NCBI RefSeq assembly: GCF_008329945.1
Contig: NZ_CP035807.1
Coordinates: forward strand, 992,001 to 1,056,000
DNA length: 64,000 nt
Source of the DNA: Thiospirochaeta perfilievii
GTDB lineage: Bacteria; Spirochaetota; Spirochaetia; DSM-2461
Reading direction: 5' to 3'
In this document: in pieces, positions 1-9,043 of the stretch
Layout of the letters: each line of letters starts with the position of its first letter
Numbering within the stretch: position 1 is the stretch's first letter
Translations under genes and position numbers: made by a program
The notes under the pieces: model-generated
What the model was told of the DNA's origin: nothing
The model's input: the letters and a program-made list of their open reading frames with translations, nothing else
The model's database searches: none

Positions 1-1223
1 GGGTCATGTAACTGCTCAATAACATTTTTATCTAGCTCAGTTTCAGCACCCTCAGTAACAAGCTCAATTTTTTTACCTAACTCACTAGATAGATCCCTAA
101 CTAATCGTCTAAACCTAGAAAAGGTGGATCCAATAGGTAACATTCTCATACTCATAGAGTTATCCCGTAACTCCTCGGTTAAAAGACCAAATCTCTCAAT
201 TATAGAGATTAATTTACTGTCATTTGTATCATGACTAAGCTGTAACATCTGGGCATAAATAGTAACAATCTCCCCGACTAAATCGATTAAACTATCTAGT
301 TTATTAGAGTTTATTCTAATGCTATCATTTGCTGGAGCTGCAGCCTCAATCTTCTTAGTTTTAGTTTTATTTATATAAGTTTGGGCTTTTAGAGCATTCT
401 TTATCTCATGTTCAGACAACATGCTCTCTTTAACTAAGATTTCACCTAACTTATGTTGTTCCTTTAAAGCCTTATCTAACTCTTCTTTTTTTAAACTACC
501 TCGTTTAACTAGGAGATCTCCAAGTTTTTCAGGTATTGGCTCTTCACTGTTTAGTTCCCACTCTTCTATTGTTACCTCAGAAGGGGCGTCTACAAAAATA
601 AAGATATCGTGTATTTTATTAACACTTTTTTGTGTAGTAATATAAATTTCCCAATAGACATAACACTCTTCTGTATTAAGGTTTGATAATTTTGGTATTT
701 TTTCATAATAAGGAATTACTAATCCATCACCTAATTCCAATACTTCGTGGACCATCATTAAGGGATTTGTGCCAGTAAAAAACATTTTTGGTTCAGGCTT
801 AAAGATAACTCTATAAGTGATACTCTCTTTATTATCATCTGGGGAGATATAGTTTTCATTTAAGGCATTTTTGAAATCAACAAAAAAAGCCTCTTGATCA
901 TCTATTCTATACTCGGGATCATTTATCATTGAGAGTATAATATCCCTAGATCTAAGGGTATAATCGATAAACCCTTTACTAACCTTAATATCTCCCGATC
1001 TTACTGATTCTAAAATAGACTCTACCTCGTGGGTAAATTTAGATATTAGATCTAAACCAACCATACCAGCTGACCCCTTAACTGTATGCATTACTCTAAA
1101 TACAGCAGAAATTAGATCTTCATCATCTGGAGATGATTCTAATTCTAAAAGAGAATCTTCTAAATGGCCTAGTAATTCTAATGCTTCTTCTTTAAATATT
1201 TTTATAAAGTTGTCATCTTCCAT
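1..1223 (-). CDS. cheA: Chemotaxis histidine kinase CheA (3' part beyond window edge)
   Basis: This is the sensor kinase of the chemotaxis signalling complex, truncated at the left edge of the window. The frame stays open from the ATG at 1223, preceded by GAGG, down to base 1 (about 407 codons). An N-terminal Hpt domain carries the phosphorylatable His46 in MHTVKGSAG. Next comes a regulatory domain of the type found in deltaproteobacterial and spirochaetal CheA (about 640-900). Then come two tandem motifs of the form LGxxLVKxxxLxxxEL/IxxALxxQ (about 400-545) resembling MshEN/GspE N-terminal repeats. The P3 dimerisation helices follow, and the sequence ends in KNVIEQLHD, the start of the ATPase N-box. 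It is the last visible gene of a chemoreceptor-cheW-STAS-cheA operon. Confidence 0.95.
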   Translation of the reverse strand, partial: MEDDNFIKIFKEEALELLGHLEDSLLELESSPDDEDLISAVFRVMHTVKGSAGMVGLDLISKFTHEVESILESVRSGDIKVSKGFIDYTLRSRDIILSMINDPEYRIDDQEAFFVDFKNALNENYISPDDNKESITYRVIFKPEPKMFFTGTNPLMMVHEVLELGDGLVIPYYEKIPKLSNLNTEECYVYWEIYITTQKSVNKIHDIFIFVDAPSEVTIEEWELNSEEPIPEKLGDLLVKRGSLKKEELDKALKEQHKLGEILVKESMLSEHEIKNALKAQTYINKTKTKKIEAAAPANDSIRINSNKLDSLIDLVGEIVTIYAQMLQLSHDTNDSKLISIIERFGLLTEELRDNSMSMRMLPIGSTFSRFRRLVRDLSSELGKKIELVTEGAETELDKNVIEQLHD

Positions 1224-1231
1224 ATACGCCT

Positions 1232-1545
1232 CTATATCCCATCCTCAATAAAACTTTGCAGTTCACTCCCATTACTTATTATATTAGGAGAAAAACAAAT
1301 TTTATTTAGATCCTGGGAGAAGTTACTTTTAAACTCCCCAATAAATAAATAATCTTTTTTAATTCCTTTAACTCAGCAACAATACTAATTAGCAGTTGTA
1401 GTCCTGATATATCAATTTTTTCTACACTTGATAGATCTATTGTTATATCACCCTTAACGTCTAATTTTCTAAGTAGCTCATCTTTTATATCCTCAACATT
1501 GTGTATCTTTAAATCCTTATCTAGAATGATATTGCTACTCACCAC
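1232..1545 (-). CDS. STAS-domain protein between cheW and cheA, with apparent frameshift
   Basis: This is a small STAS (anti-sigma factor antagonist-like) protein. As read, it stops after 79 codons at 1306. The STAS fold normally needs about 100 residues, and the missing C-terminal helix (ending SELQSFIEDGI, stop at 1232-1234) lies in the -1 frame. Adding one A to the A6 run (plus-strand T6 at 1355-1360) joins the frames into a 104-residue protein ending 8 bp before cheA. In the zero frame the run forms A AAA AAG, a classical -1 slippery heptamer, with AAAGGA just upstream. The start overlaps the end of cheW by 11 bp. The canonical phospho-Ser region reads KIDISGLQLL. STAS proteins occur in some chemotaxis operons, but their role there is not established. 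Confidence 0.8.
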
Positions 1546-2044
1546 TAGGAACCTCTGTTTTAGTTCTAATTATATGAAGGTCCTTAGTATTAAGGATTTT
1601 ATTAATATTTAAGAGAATAATAAACTCTTCATCAACCTTTCCCATACCGTGTATAAACTCAGTATTTATCGGTATCCCTATTTTTGGAGCTGCTTCAATA
1701 TCCTCAGGCTCTATTGTTAATACTTTTTGCACAGAGTCTGTATAAATTCCTATAGTTAATTTTCCATCACCACCATCTAAATCATCAACCTCTGTAACAA
1801 TAATATTATTTCTAATACTACCAATACCATCATCCATCTTAAATTTTGACTTTAAATCCAGTACAGGGACAACACTACCCCTTAGATTTATTACCCCACA
1901 CATAAACTCAGGCATTCTAGGGACTCTAGTTAGCTCAGTGGCCTCTAAAACTTCCCTAGTATTTACAATATTTATGCCGTACTTCTCTTTACCTAGAGTA
2001 AATGTTAAATATTGATTTAGGACAGCCACACTAATATCACTCAT
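1535..2044 (-). CDS. cheW: Chemotaxis coupling protein CheW
   Basis: CheW is a scaffold that couples chemoreceptor tips to CheA. The 169-residue length and the two-subdomain beta-barrel pattern fit the family. Typical stretches are YGINIVNTREVLE near the N terminus, VPRMPEFMCGVINLRG in the middle (the NLRG loop that contacts the receptor) and FIHGMGKVDEEFIILLN towards the C terminus. It sits 9 bp after the chemoreceptor gene and overlaps the STAS gene, so the four genes are probably co-transcribed and translationally coupled. The last 12 residues are hydrophilic and variable. Confidence 0.96.
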   Translation of the reverse strand: MSDISVAVLNQYLTFTLGKEKYGINIVNTREVLEATELTRVPRMPEFMCGVINLRGSVVPVLDLKSKFKMDDGIGSIRNNIIVTEVDDLDGGDGKLTIGIYTDSVQKVLTIEPEDIEAAPKIGIPINTEFIHGMGKVDEEFIILLNINKILNTKDLHIIRTKTEVPSGE

Positions 2045-2053
2045 ATATTTCTC

Positions 2054-4084
2054 CTAAAATTCCTCATAATCTTTATCTACTAAATCGTTATATACTGTAT
2101 AGTTCTCATCATCATCTAAGGCTATATCTATCCCCTTATTAGGATTTTTCGGAGTGGGATGACTCTTAGGCTTTTCTGACTGACTGCTTTTTACAGGTTG
2201 TACATGTACTGGCTTATGCTCTACATGGGGAAGAACTTTTTTACTCCTATTTGTAGAGTGATTTAAATTATCCATTTTAAAGAAACTAATTGCATCCCTT
2301 AAAACCATAGATTGACTACTTAACTCTTCTGCCATAGATGAAGACTCTTCTGAAACAGCAGCGTTTTGCTGTATAACCTTATCTAGCTGCATAATAGCCT
2401 GATTAATCTGTTCTGCTCCGGCATTCTGTTCATTACTTGATGCACTAATCTCCTGAATTAACTCTGCTGTATGTTTAATATCCGGTATCATCTCCATTAT
2501 TGTAGTTCCTGCATCCTCAGCAACCTTAACACTTCCACTGGCTAACTCATTTATCTCAGATGCGGCTAGTTGACTTCTCTCTGCTAACTTACCTACTTCT
2601 GATGCAACAACTGCAAACCCTTTACCATACTCTCCAGCTCTAGCTGCTTCTATTGAGGCATTTAATGCAAGTAAGTTAGTATTTCTAGCTATCTCTTCAA
2701 TAACTCCAATTTTTTTGGCAATATCTTTCATTGCCTCAACAGTTCTATTTACAGCTTCACCACCATTTTCTGCATCAATGGCAGATTTTCTTGCAATCTT
2801 TTCTGTCTGGTTAGAGTTATCTGCATTTCTTTTTATATTAGAAACCATCTCTTCCATGGATGAGGAGATCTCCTCAATTGATGAAGCTTGTTCAGCAGCT
2901 CCTTGAGACATCTGTTGGGCCGTATCACTTAATTGACCACTACCGGAGGCAACATTATCCGAACTAGACCTTACACTTGTAACAACTTCCTGAAGCTTAT
3001 CTACCATACCGTAAAGAGAGTTATGAACACCAACTAAAGGTTTATCTGTATTAAACTTAATCATAAGATCTCCCCCCTCGATAGAAGTTGCAATATCTGC
3101 GATTTCCGAAGGATCTACACCTAACTGTTTTAAGATACTAGAAGTAATAAATAGAGCTAATAAAATACCAATTAGTACAGCTAAAGCAGATGTACCAATT
3201 ACAATAGTTATATAAACTGTGTTTTGACTCTGAAGGTTAGCTCCTAAAGCCTCTTGTTCATTTTTAACAGATAACTTAATCTCTTCAATATTATCAGCAA
3301 TCAATGGGCCTAATACATTTAATTTATTATCAATAAGTTTATTTCTATCAATTATTATTGAGTAAACTTCCTTAAAACCATCCCAATATATGCTGTGTAA
3401 CGAGTCTACCTCTTTTAATAGATTTATTAAGCTTCTATCCTCTATCATACCTAGTAATGAATCAAAACTCTCATCTAATAACTTCATCTCAGAATCTAGC
3501 ATATCAGAGTATATTTTTTGGTTATCTTCTAAATATTTAGCAACAAAGAGCCGTCCTAATAACAGATGTCTTAATGCTATTCCAGCTTCATAGGAGACTT
3601 CATTGTTATTAGCATCATTAGCATAAACCATTATTTCTGCCAATTTATTCTCCATTGTTGTTCCGTTAATACCTAAGTTGTTATCTACAATCTTATCCCT
3701 CTGGCCCATAAATGTTACAACTTGTTCAAAGGATGTTGAGTATTCTTCTATCTCATTTTTAGATTTTAATACAAGAGCAGCCCTCTCTGGATTTTGTATC
3801 TCATTTTCTGCTTCTACTATAAAGCCATCAACTAGATCCATATACTCTTGATAATTATCAACATAAACATCCGTACCATCCTTTAGATAGTTTAAAACAT
3901 TAATACGAACCATTAACATATTTGCTTGTAACCTACCAGATAGATTTGTATCATTTGCCAAACCTTCATACTTAGTAAAACCATTGGAGGCACCATTTAA
4001 AGCTATAAATGCAACAATACTTACAATTAATAGGAGTAATATAACTGAACCAAACCCCATTAAAACTTTTGCTCTTAATTTCAT
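2054..4084 (-). CDS. Methyl-accepting chemotaxis protein
   Basis: This is a transmembrane chemoreceptor of about 676 residues. It has an N-terminal transmembrane helix (about residues 8-30), a roughly 260-residue all-helical periplasmic sensor region, a second helix (about 290-315), a HAMP-like segment and a long cytoplasmic coiled coil. The conserved signalling tip contains [18 protein letters not shown]. The C terminus after the coiled coil is a disordered Lys/Pro/His-rich tether ending DYEEF, which resembles the aromatic-xx-F pentapeptide used to recruit CheR in some receptors. I prefer the ATG at 4084 to the upstream ATG at 4096 because GGAG lies 6 nt before 4084, while nothing resembling an RBS precedes 4096. 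It heads the cheW-STAS-cheA operon. Confidence 0.95.
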   Translation of the reverse strand: MKLRAKVLMGFGSVILLLLIVSIVAFIALNGASNGFTKYEGLANDTNLSGRLQANMLMVRINVLNYLKDGTDVYVDNYQEYMDLVDGFIVEAENEIQNPERAALVLKSKNEIEEYSTSFEQVVTFMGQRDKIVDNNLGINGTTMENKLAEIMVYANDANNNEVSYEAGIALRHLLLGRLFVAKYLEDNQKIYSDMLDSEMKLLDESFDSLLGMIEDRSLINLLKEVDSLHSIYWDGFKEVYSIIIDRNKLIDNKLNVLGPLIADNIEEIKLSVKNEQEALGANLQSQNTVYITIVIGTSALAVLIGILLALFITSSILKQLGVDPSEIADIATSIEGGDLMIKFNTDKPLVGVHNSLYGMVDKLQEVVTSVRSSSDNVASGSGQLSDTAQQMSQGAAEQASSIEEISSSMEEMVSNIKRNADNSNQTEKIARKSAIDAENGGEAVNRTVEAMKDIAKKIGVIEEIARNTNLLALNASIEAARAGEYGKGFAVVASEVGKLAERSQLAASEINELASGSVKVAEDAGTTIMEMIPDIKHTAELIQEISASSNEQNAGAEQINQAIMQLDKVIQQNAAVSEESSSMAEELSSQSMVLRDAISFFKMDNLNHSTNRSKKVLPHVEHKPVHVQPVKSSQSEKPKSHPTPKNPNKGIDIALDDDENYTVYNDLVDKDYEEF

Positions 4085-4116
4085 TTCTATCTCCATTTAT
4101 TTTTATAATAATTAAA

Positions 4117-4144
4117 GTATTATTTAACAGGTTATTGGATACAA
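4117..4144 (-). promoter_or_regulatory. Possible promoter of the chemotaxis operon
   Basis: On the minus strand TTGTAT and TAATAC are separated by 16 bp, about 35 bp upstream of the chemoreceptor start. No sigma-28-type flagellar motif was recognised. In DNA this AT-rich such matches arise by chance, so this is only a candidate. Confidence 0.25.
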
Positions 4145-4263
4145 GGAAAATTTTTATAAATAATGGATAAATTATAAAAAAGTAGAGATAGCTATATTAC
4201 AATTGTATAAAGTTTAATTTTAGTAGAAAATTAGATAAGGAAATATTTCAAATAGGATATAAA

Positions 4264-4716
4264 ATGGCATTAGTTGATCTATTAAACAAAAAAGTAATAA
4301 AAGTTCCCTTAAAATCAAAGAATAAAAGTGATGTTCTTTTAGAATTAACAACAATCTTAGCAAAAGCTGGGAAATTTAAGGACATAAAAAGCGTAGTTAA
4401 GGCATTAGTTGAACGGGAAAACATTGGTAGTACAGGTCTTGGTTCAGGGATTGCAATACCCCACGCAAAAACAGAACTTGTAGATGAGTTAACAGTTGCA
4501 GTGGGAATTAGCCCTAAGGGTATAGAGTTTAATGCCATAGATGGAGAGTTATCAACTATTTTCTTCCTTATTTTAGCACCACCTGATCAGTCTGTACAAC
4601 ATGTAAAGACTCTTTCGGAGATAGCAAATATTGTGAAAGATTACTCCTTTTGTGAAAGTCTATTAGAAGCTAAAAAACCAAATACTGTATTAGATATTTT
4701 TAAGAATACTATTTAA
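4264..4716 (+). CDS. PTS EIIA component, fructose/nitrogen (PtsN) type
   Basis: This is a cytoplasmic phosphotransferase-system IIA domain of 150 residues standing alone. The phospho-accepting histidine is His67 in the family motif GSGIAIPHAK. No EIIB or EIIC is fused or adjacent. A regulatory PtsN-like role is therefore more likely than sugar transport, although that is inference. It is transcribed divergently from the chemotaxis operon across a 180-bp gap, and its 3' end overlaps the convergent lipase gene by 8 bp. Confidence 0.9.
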   Translation: MALVDLLNKKVIKVPLKSKNKSDVLLELTTILAKAGKFKDIKSVVKALVERENIGSTGLGSGIAIPHAKTELVDELTVAVGISPKGIEFNAIDGELSTIFFLILAPPDQSVQHVKTLSEIANIVKDYSFCESLLEAKKPNTVLDIFKNTI

Positions 4717-5704
4717 CTAATTTATTCCATAAAAGTGTTGCATAATATATTGGCATATGGTCATTTATATTAATAGTTGTATCACTTTTTAACTTAGTTA
4801 GGTAATCCTTCCATTCTAAGATACTTGTTTTTATATGATCCGTTAACTCTATGGTGGAGGAGAGGTTTTCCCTCTCCTTTCTGTGATATTTAATAACTTT
4901 TTTAGCAATTTTAGCCTGTTCTAATGGAGTAAGATTTGGTCTCTCTTTTACAAATTCCATATCATTATTTATATATACAAGATCTCCCATATCTTTAAAT
5001 TCGAATTTTATTTTAGGAAGGTTAGGAGGTAATGAGACTATAGGATCGTATCTATTTTCTACCCTCCATATAAGCCTATCCTTTGTAAGATTAACAAAGT
5101 CTTTATCCCCGACCCTAGGAGCTCCAAACATAACTAGACTATGGGCTTTATTAAAAAGAGTGAAACAGAGTGCAGCTAAAGCCCCTCCTAAACTGTGACC
5201 AGTAATCCATATTGGTCTTTTTTTATTCTCTTTATATATAGCTTTAAGATATTCAAATAGACCATTCTCCCCTTCCCAAATCTCATATAAAGCTTTAAGA
5301 AAACCGTTATGAACTTTTCCTCCAAGTTTAAAATCAGTAGGTTTAGCATTAAGGTCTGTCCATAACTCATGGATTGCTGATAGCGACTTTAACTCAGTTC
5401 CACGAAATGTAACAATAACTAACTTTTTATTTTTAGCTATCATACACTCAGTTCCGGTTCCATTAAAAAATTTAAACTGATTAAGACCAGCATATCTATA
5501 AGAGAGCTTAGCAAAGCCGGGGTGATTATATACAAGGAAGGAACTCTCTGCTAACCACCAGAGATTATTATAGGATAATTTATTACTTTTTGGTTTAAAT
5601 TTGAACTTCTTACAGTTTTGGAAATAGATATAGTTCATATCAGGGGGTATTACAGGATAATCATTAGAATCAGGGAGCTCTTTTTTTAATATTTTATCAA
5701 ACAT
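4709..5704 (-). CDS. Class 3 lipase-family alpha/beta hydrolase
   Basis: This is a predicted triacylglycerol lipase/esterase of the Lipase_3 family, 331 residues. The nucleophile elbow is GHSLGG (residues 169-174, Ser171). It follows an oxyanion-region TFRGTE at about 99-104. A plausible catalytic Asp lies in NRYDPIVSLPP (Asp220), and the His is probably in DHMPIYY (His316). No signal peptide is evident, so it may be cytoplasmic or attached by other means. It is a single gene convergent with the PTS EIIA gene. The natural substrate cannot be told from sequence. Confidence 0.88.
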   Translation of the reverse strand: MFDKILKKELPDSNDYPVIPPDMNYIYFQNCKKFKFKPKSNKLSYNNLWWLAESSFLVYNHPGFAKLSYRYAGLNQFKFFNGTGTECMIAKNKKLVIVTFRGTELKSLSAIHELWTDLNAKPTDFKLGGKVHNGFLKALYEIWEGENGLFEYLKAIYKENKKRPIWITGHSLGGALAALCFTLFNKAHSLVMFGAPRVGDKDFVNLTKDRLIWRVENRYDPIVSLPPNLPKIKFEFKDMGDLVYINNDMEFVKERPNLTPLEQAKIAKKVIKYHRKERENLSSTIELTDHIKTSILEWKDYLTKLKSDTTININDHMPIYYATLLWNKLVK

Positions 5705-5796
5705 AAAAGAAGTTTATTCCTAGTTTAAATAAGAATCAATATTGCAACCAAGGCAAATTAGTGGTAAAAATACTAAACTAAAATTAAGGATTACTG

Positions 5797-7317
5797 GTGG
5801 AAGAGAAAGATATTGATAAATGTATAGATACTCTAGAGTATCTATTGGAAAATGATGAGTTTTATGTAACTTTAGGTGAAAAGAGGCAGATAGCTCTTAT
5901 GAAACTTGCAGGAAGAATTTCTCACCCAGATGTATATACTCTTAAAAATAGACGAAAAATAAAAAAAAGACTAAAAAAACAAGAAATTGTAGCTATAGAG
6001 AGAAAAGCAAGAGCTGCAACAGGTATTAGGGTAGCAAGGGAGGACGATGTCTTTTCAGCACCTCTTTTATTAACTGATGATTCTATTGTTAATAGGGATG
6101 ATCTAATTTTAAACTCACCAAGAAACTGTTACGTATGCAAGGCTGAGTATACCCAGATGCACTTTTTTTACGACTCAATGTGTCCTAAGTGTGCAGAGTT
6201 AAATTATCAAAAACGTTTTCAAACAGCCGACCTTACTGGCCAAGTTGCTGTAATTACCGGTTCTAGGTTAAAAATCGGTTACCACGCCACACTTATGATG
6301 TTAAGGGCTGGAGCTACTGTTATAGCTACTACAAGATTCCCTGTTGATTCAGCAACTAGATTCTCTAAGGAGAGTGACTTTAATGTTTGGGGGCACAGGT
6401 TGCATATTTATGGCTTAGACCTAAGACATACTCCTAGTGTTGAAATATTTTGTAGCCATATAGAGCAGACTTTTGATAGATTGGATATACTAATTAATAA
6501 CGCGGCTCAAACAGTAAGAAGACCTCCAGGTTTTTACTCCCATATGATGGAAAATGAGATGAAACCATTTTCAGAATTTTCCGATGGAGTCCAGATGCTT
6601 CTTCACAACTTTGAGGTTTGTAATGATAAAATAAACTCAATCTCTAACAATAGCCCAGACCCTGAGAGTTCTCTTCCTGTTAACTGGAATACAAAACTTC
6701 CTGGAATTGGCTTAAGGGAGTCTGCTAAGTTATCCCAGATTCCATACTCCTATGATGATGCACTATCCACTGAGGAGATTTTTCCTACTGGTCAATTAGA
6801 TGTAGATCTTCAGCAGGTTGACCTAAGAACAACCAATAGCTGGAGATTAAAACTAGGTGAGGTTAATACTTCAGAGATGCTTGAGGTACAACTAGTCAAT
6901 ACAATTGCACCCTTTGTATTGTGTAACCAATTAACACCACTTATGAAGAGGGATAATACTGGTAAAAAACATATTATTAATGTTTCTGCTATGGAAGGTA
7001 AGTTTAAACGCTTTAAGAAAGAGGCAAGACACCCCCATACAAATATGGCAAAAGCAGCACTGAATATGCTAACCCATACATCTTCAAGGGAGTTAGCTGA
7101 CTATGGAATCTTTATGAATGCTGTTGATACAGGTTGGGTTACAGATGAAGATCCTGCTCAGTTATCAAAGTTGAAGGAAGATTTACATGATTTCCAGCCA
7201 CCATTGGATATTGTAGATGGTGCAGCTAGGGTTATGGATCCGCTTTTTGATGGTATTAATAGAGGTGAACACTGGTGTGGTAAGTTTCTTAAGGACTACT
7301 TTCCAATAGATTGGTAA
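5797..7317 (+). CDS. SDR-family oxidoreductase with N-terminal zinc ribbon
   Basis: The protein has 506 residues. The N-terminal 105 residues are charged and helical. A CxxC...CxxC zinc ribbon (Cys111, 114, 129, 132) precedes a Rossmann domain with the NAD(P) motif TGSRLKIG (154-161) and a canonical NNAA segment. The core is interrupted by a long insertion. Where classical SDRs carry YxxxK, this protein reads [13 protein letters not shown]: the Lys is kept but the position four residues before it is Thr, so the usual catalytic Tyr is absent. The start is GTG, chosen because AAGGA lies about 7 nt upstream. The 3' end overlaps the convergent hemerythrin gene by 22 bp. The substrate is unknown. 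Confidence 0.85.
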   Translation: MEEKDIDKCIDTLEYLLENDEFYVTLGEKRQIALMKLAGRISHPDVYTLKNRRKIKKRLKKQEIVAIERKARAATGIRVAREDDVFSAPLLLTDDSIVNRDDLILNSPRNCYVCKAEYTQMHFFYDSMCPKCAELNYQKRFQTADLTGQVAVITGSRLKIGYHATLMMLRAGATVIATTRFPVDSATRFSKESDFNVWGHRLHIYGLDLRHTPSVEIFCSHIEQTFDRLDILINNAAQTVRRPPGFYSHMMENEMKPFSEFSDGVQMLLHNFEVCNDKINSISNNSPDPESSLPVNWNTKLPGIGLRESAKLSQIPYSYDDALSTEEIFPTGQLDVDLQQVDLRTTNSWRLKLGEVNTSEMLEVQLVNTIAPFVLCNQLTPLMKRDNTGKKHIINVSAMEGKFKRFKKEARHPHTNMAKAALNMLTHTSSRELADYGIFMNAVDTGWVTDEDPAQLSKLKEDLHDFQPPLDIVDGAARVMDPLFDGINRGEHWCGKFLKDYFPIDW

Positions 7318-7691
7318 TTAACATATTTTTGGTCTTCAATGGCAATATGCTGTTGAAGCCATTTTATTAGAAAAAAGAATAACTGTACTGGATTATAGTT
7401 CCCATCACTATCTAATCTATTTTTAAGAGTATCAAACTCTTTAATGAAATTTGAATGAATTGATTTGTGAGAGATAATGTCATCATAACCTATCTTATCC
7501 ATATAAGCTTCCTCTTCTGAAAAGTGTATAATAATGTACTCTTCTAGAAAGTTTAATATTCTATAGACTTCCCTATTTGTCTCCCTAGAATTTTGCTCAA
7601 GCTTTTTTAACTTAGTAATTTCGTCAAAAAGCCTTTTATGTTGTACATCTATAAAATCAATTCCTGTCTTATATATACTTGTCCACTCCAC
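7296..7691 (-). CDS. Bacteriohemerythrin (single-domain)
   Basis: This is a 131-residue four-helix oxygen-binding protein. The complete di-iron ligand set is visible: His18 (VQH), His56 and Glu60 (HFSEEE), His75 and His79 (HKSIH), His115 and Asp120 (HIAIED). Such stand-alone hemerythrins bind O2 and serve in oxygen sensing or storage. In motile bacteria of low-oxygen habitats they are common. It lies 10 bp downstream of the pyridoxal kinase gene on the same strand and probably ends that operon. Confidence 0.95.
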   Translation of the reverse strand: MEWTSIYKTGIDFIDVQHKRLFDEITKLKKLEQNSRETNREVYRILNFLEEYIIIHFSEEEAYMDKIGYDDIISHKSIHSNFIKEFDTLKNRLDSDGNYNPVQLFFFLIKWLQQHIAIEDQKYVNYQSIGK

Positions 7692-7701
7692 TATTAACTC
7701 C

Positions 7702-8532
7702 TTAGAAATTTATTTCAGGTTTCTCTAAATTAATTCCATCATTTGGATCTATACCCATACTATAAGTAAATTTTAGTGATGATTCAATAAAGCCTAGGCT
7801 ATGGGATAGGGACTGTTTTAAATTATACCCCTTTAAAAGAGATCCAATTAAAAGTGTTGTAAAGGCATCTCCAGTTCCTGAATAATCCTGGGGGATATAC
7901 TCACACTGGTCAAAAAAATATTCGCCACTTAACTTATCATAGGCTCCGGTATATCTACCCTTACCATCTTTAAAATGTATACTAGTTAAAACTACAATAT
8001 TAGGTCCTAGAAGAGATAACTCTTTTAACAGATCCTTTGCCTCATCTACACTCAACTCAGGGGAGTAATCTCTTTTTAGCAGAGCTGCAGCTTCTGTAGT
8101 ATTTGGTGTAATAATATCAGCATTTTTTACAAGTTTAACCATTTTGTCTATTATACCTGAATCGATTATAGAGTATATTTTACCACCATCTCCCATTACA
8201 GGATCAACAACAACTAATGGTCTATTTTTACTAAACCTCTTTATAAAATCAATGACTATATCAATTTGTGAAGCAGAACCTAAAAAACCGGAATATATGG
8301 CATCAAACTTTAAGCCTAGTCTGTCCCAATGATCCATTATTGGGATCATTTGATCCGTTAGATCTAGATATGTTCCATTTTCAAAGGCTCCATGGGTTGA
8401 TAAAAGTGCTGTAGGTAGAGGACACACCTGAATATTCATTTTTGAAAAAAGGGGAATAACAACGGTTAAAGATGACCTACCAAAACCTGATAGATCATGT
8501 ATTGCCGCTACACGTTGAGCCTTAAATAGCAT
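7702..8532 (-). CDS. Pyridoxal/pyridoxamine kinase (PdxY/PdxK-like)
   Basis: This is a ribokinase-superfamily enzyme (276 residues) phosphorylating B6 vitamers in the PLP salvage pathway. It begins with the family hallmark VAAIHDLSGFGRSSL, has the metal/phosphate region VVVDPVMGDGG, and ends with the anion hole and catalytic Asp in YSGTGDAFTTLL. It overlaps the upstream shikimate kinase gene by 11 bp, so it is part of the long ileS-to-hemerythrin string. Assignment to PdxY versus PdxK is not possible by eye. Confidence 0.9.
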   Translation of the reverse strand: MLFKAQRVAAIHDLSGFGRSSLTVVIPLFSKMNIQVCPLPTALLSTHGAFENGTYLDLTDQMIPIMDHWDRLGLKFDAIYSGFLGSASQIDIVIDFIKRFSKNRPLVVVDPVMGDGGKIYSIIDSGIIDKMVKLVKNADIITPNTTEAAALLKRDYSPELSVDEAKDLLKELSLLGPNIVVLTSIHFKDGKGRYTGAYDKLSGEYFFDQCEYIPQDYSGTGDAFTTLLIGSLLKGYNLKQSLSHSLGFIESSLKFTYSMGIDPNDGINLEKPEINF

Positions 8533-9043
8533 GTTCCAGCTTTAATCCCCTTGCTCTTAGAGCTTTAATAATTTCCTCAATCATACTATCTTGCTGACCT
8601 TTAATAGAATCAACTATTAGATCGGCATATTTATTATATAAAAGCTCCCTCTCATCAAAGAGTTCTTGGAATGTCTGGTCAGGGCGTCTAGCAATACCCC
8701 TATTCTCATAGTTACTTACACGATTTTTAAGTTCATCTAAGGATGCCCTAATAAAAATGACTATTCCATCTTTTTTTAAATGTTTCATAGCCTTAGCACC
8801 GTAAACAGCACTGCCTCCAGTGGAGATAACACTATTTTTAACATTTAACTCAGACAGGACTTCTTCTTCAACTTCTCTAAGTCTTAGATATCCATCCCTA
8901 TCCATAGTTTCTTGTAGGCTCTCTCCTGTTTTATTCTGAATATTTAAGTCAGAGTCTATAAAATCAAAGGCTACTCTTTTAGCTAAAAGAACCCCAATTG
9001 TACTTTTCCCAGCTCCAGGCATTCCTACTAAAACTATATTCAT
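8522..9043 (-). CDS. aroK: Shikimate kinase
   Basis: This P-loop kinase (173 residues) converts shikimate to shikimate 3-phosphate for aromatic amino acid synthesis. The Walker A motif is GMPGAGKST (residues 7-15). The substrate-binding segment FIDSDLNIQ and the Gly-rich loop STGGSAVY match the family, and the lid region carries RGIARRPDQ. It overlaps its neighbours at both ends (1 bp with the PASTA gene, 11 bp with pyridoxal kinase), indicating translational coupling. No other aro genes are in the window. Confidence 0.9.
   Translation of the reverse strand: MNIVLVGMPGAGKSTIGVLLAKRVAFDFIDSDLNIQNKTGESLQETMDRDGYLRLREVEEEVLSELNVKNSVISTGGSAVYGAKAMKHLKKDGIVIFIRASLDELKNRVSNYENRGIARRPDQTFQELFDERELLYNKYADLIVDSIKGQQDSMIEEIIKALRARGLKLEHAI

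Noticed and set aside
4248-4538. Minus-strand ORF opposite the PTS EIIA gene
   Set aside because: Shadow frame of a gene with clear family motifs; no family resemblance or RBS.
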